From: an uncultured Collinsella sp.
GTDB taxonomy: Bacteria > Actinomycetota > Coriobacteriia > Coriobacteriales > Coriobacteriaceae
Direction: 5' to 3'
Length of the DNA: 13,620 nucleotides
NCBI GenBank assembly: GCA_902470925.1
Contig: CABRIF010000066.1
Coordinates: forward strand, 1 to 13,620
Below, piece after piece: positions 13,321 through 13,620 of this stretch. The stretch's first letter is position 1. Every line of letters begins with the position of its first letter. The translations under genes and the position numbers were made by a program. Under the pieces are notes generated by a model that was given only the letters and a program-made list of their open reading frames with translations, searched no databases and was not told where the DNA came from.

Positions 13321-13359
13321 AAACGGCCGGGGTTCCCAGGTGGGGCCCCGGCCGTTTTT
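13321..13359 (+). terminator. Strong intrinsic terminator of argS
   Basis: AAACGGCCGGGG (13321-13332) pairs perfectly with CCCCGGCCGTTT (13346-13357) around a 13-nt loop, with a T-run at 13355-13359. It begins 28 nt after the argS stop codon. It is the clearest rho-independent terminator in the window. Confidence 0.93.
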
Positions 13360-13620
13360 CGTATGGGTGGGCACGGCAGATGCTCGGCTTGGCGCGACTC
13401 CGCACAATCCGCCACGATCCGCCACGGCTCGGGTTTTGGACTGCCCGGCGGCACGCGGGCCCCTTTCGGCCCGCTGGGCGTGCGAGGTCGTGGGCACGCG
13501 TTCGTGTGCATGTGCGGCCGGCGCGTGTGGCAGATGTGCGGCTTCGAGCCCCGCGTTTTCGGGTTTGGTTGATTTCCAACCTTAGCGAAACACTTCAGCC
13601 GTCTTCGGCGTCTCCGCACT
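13360..13620. other. Region after the argS terminator, no recognisable gene
   Basis: It contains a perfect tandem of ATCCGCCACG (13407-13416 and 13417-13426) and a 7-bp hairpin GCGGGCC/GGCCCGC (13455-13461, 13468-13474) without a T-run. GGTTG/CAACC (13567-13571, 13577-13581) is also present. The open frames on both strands are compositionally biased and have no ribosome site. The last ~60 bases are AT-richer and could be upstream DNA of a gene beyond the window. Confidence 0.4.

Noticed and set aside
11553..13619. Long minus-strand reading frame (688 codons) opposite argS
   Set aside because: Mostly the antisense of argS, and it crosses the argS terminator. The N-terminal part lies in non-genic DNA with biased composition.

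Overview
The window looks like the left end of an assembled contig from a GC-rich Actinomycetota of the class Coriobacteriia, probably Collinsella-like. This is inferred from GC-biased codon use, a CarD-type RNA-polymerase regulator and the protein repertoire; there is no rRNA to confirm it. Bases 1-47 are not genomic: they match the end of an Illumina i5 primer, an i5 index and the Nextera Read 1 transposase adapter, so real sequence starts at base 48.

Layout. 48-422: no supportable gene. 423-1180 (minus): a toxin-antitoxin operon of lower GC than its surroundings, with a RelB/DinJ-like antitoxin followed by a PIN-domain toxin, and a perfect 14-bp palindrome just downstream of its probable -10. 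1378-4089 (plus): valS. 4263-5087 (plus): a formate/nitrite (FNT) channel. 5223-6596 (plus): folC, preceded by three hairpins in a row. 6924-7727 (plus): a TSUP (TauE/SafE) membrane transporter. 7747-8871 (minus, convergent): a secreted protein joining a PcsB/CwlO-like coiled coil to an RlpA-type double-psi beta-barrel, behind a promoter carrying nested direct and inverted repeats. 9204-10295 (minus): an M24B Xaa-Pro peptidase. 10395-10901 (minus): a CarD-family regulator without any tryptophan. 11439-13292 (plus): argS, closed by a strong intrinsic terminator at 13321-13359. The last 260 bases hold no recognisable gene.

How the parts fit. Most genes are housekeeping: two aminoacyl-tRNA synthetases, folate polyglutamylation, peptide turnover, a cell-wall enzyme and a global transcription factor, plus two small-anion transporters. 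Formate uptake or release next to folC may reflect one-carbon metabolism, but this is inference. The accessory part is the toxin-antitoxin pair. The least explained signals are in the intergenic DNA: a chain of GC-rich hairpins between carD and argS, a concentric hairpin below the peptidase gene, and repeat-rich operators before the RlpA-like gene. No complete novel system (CRISPR, phage defence, biosynthetic cluster) is visible.
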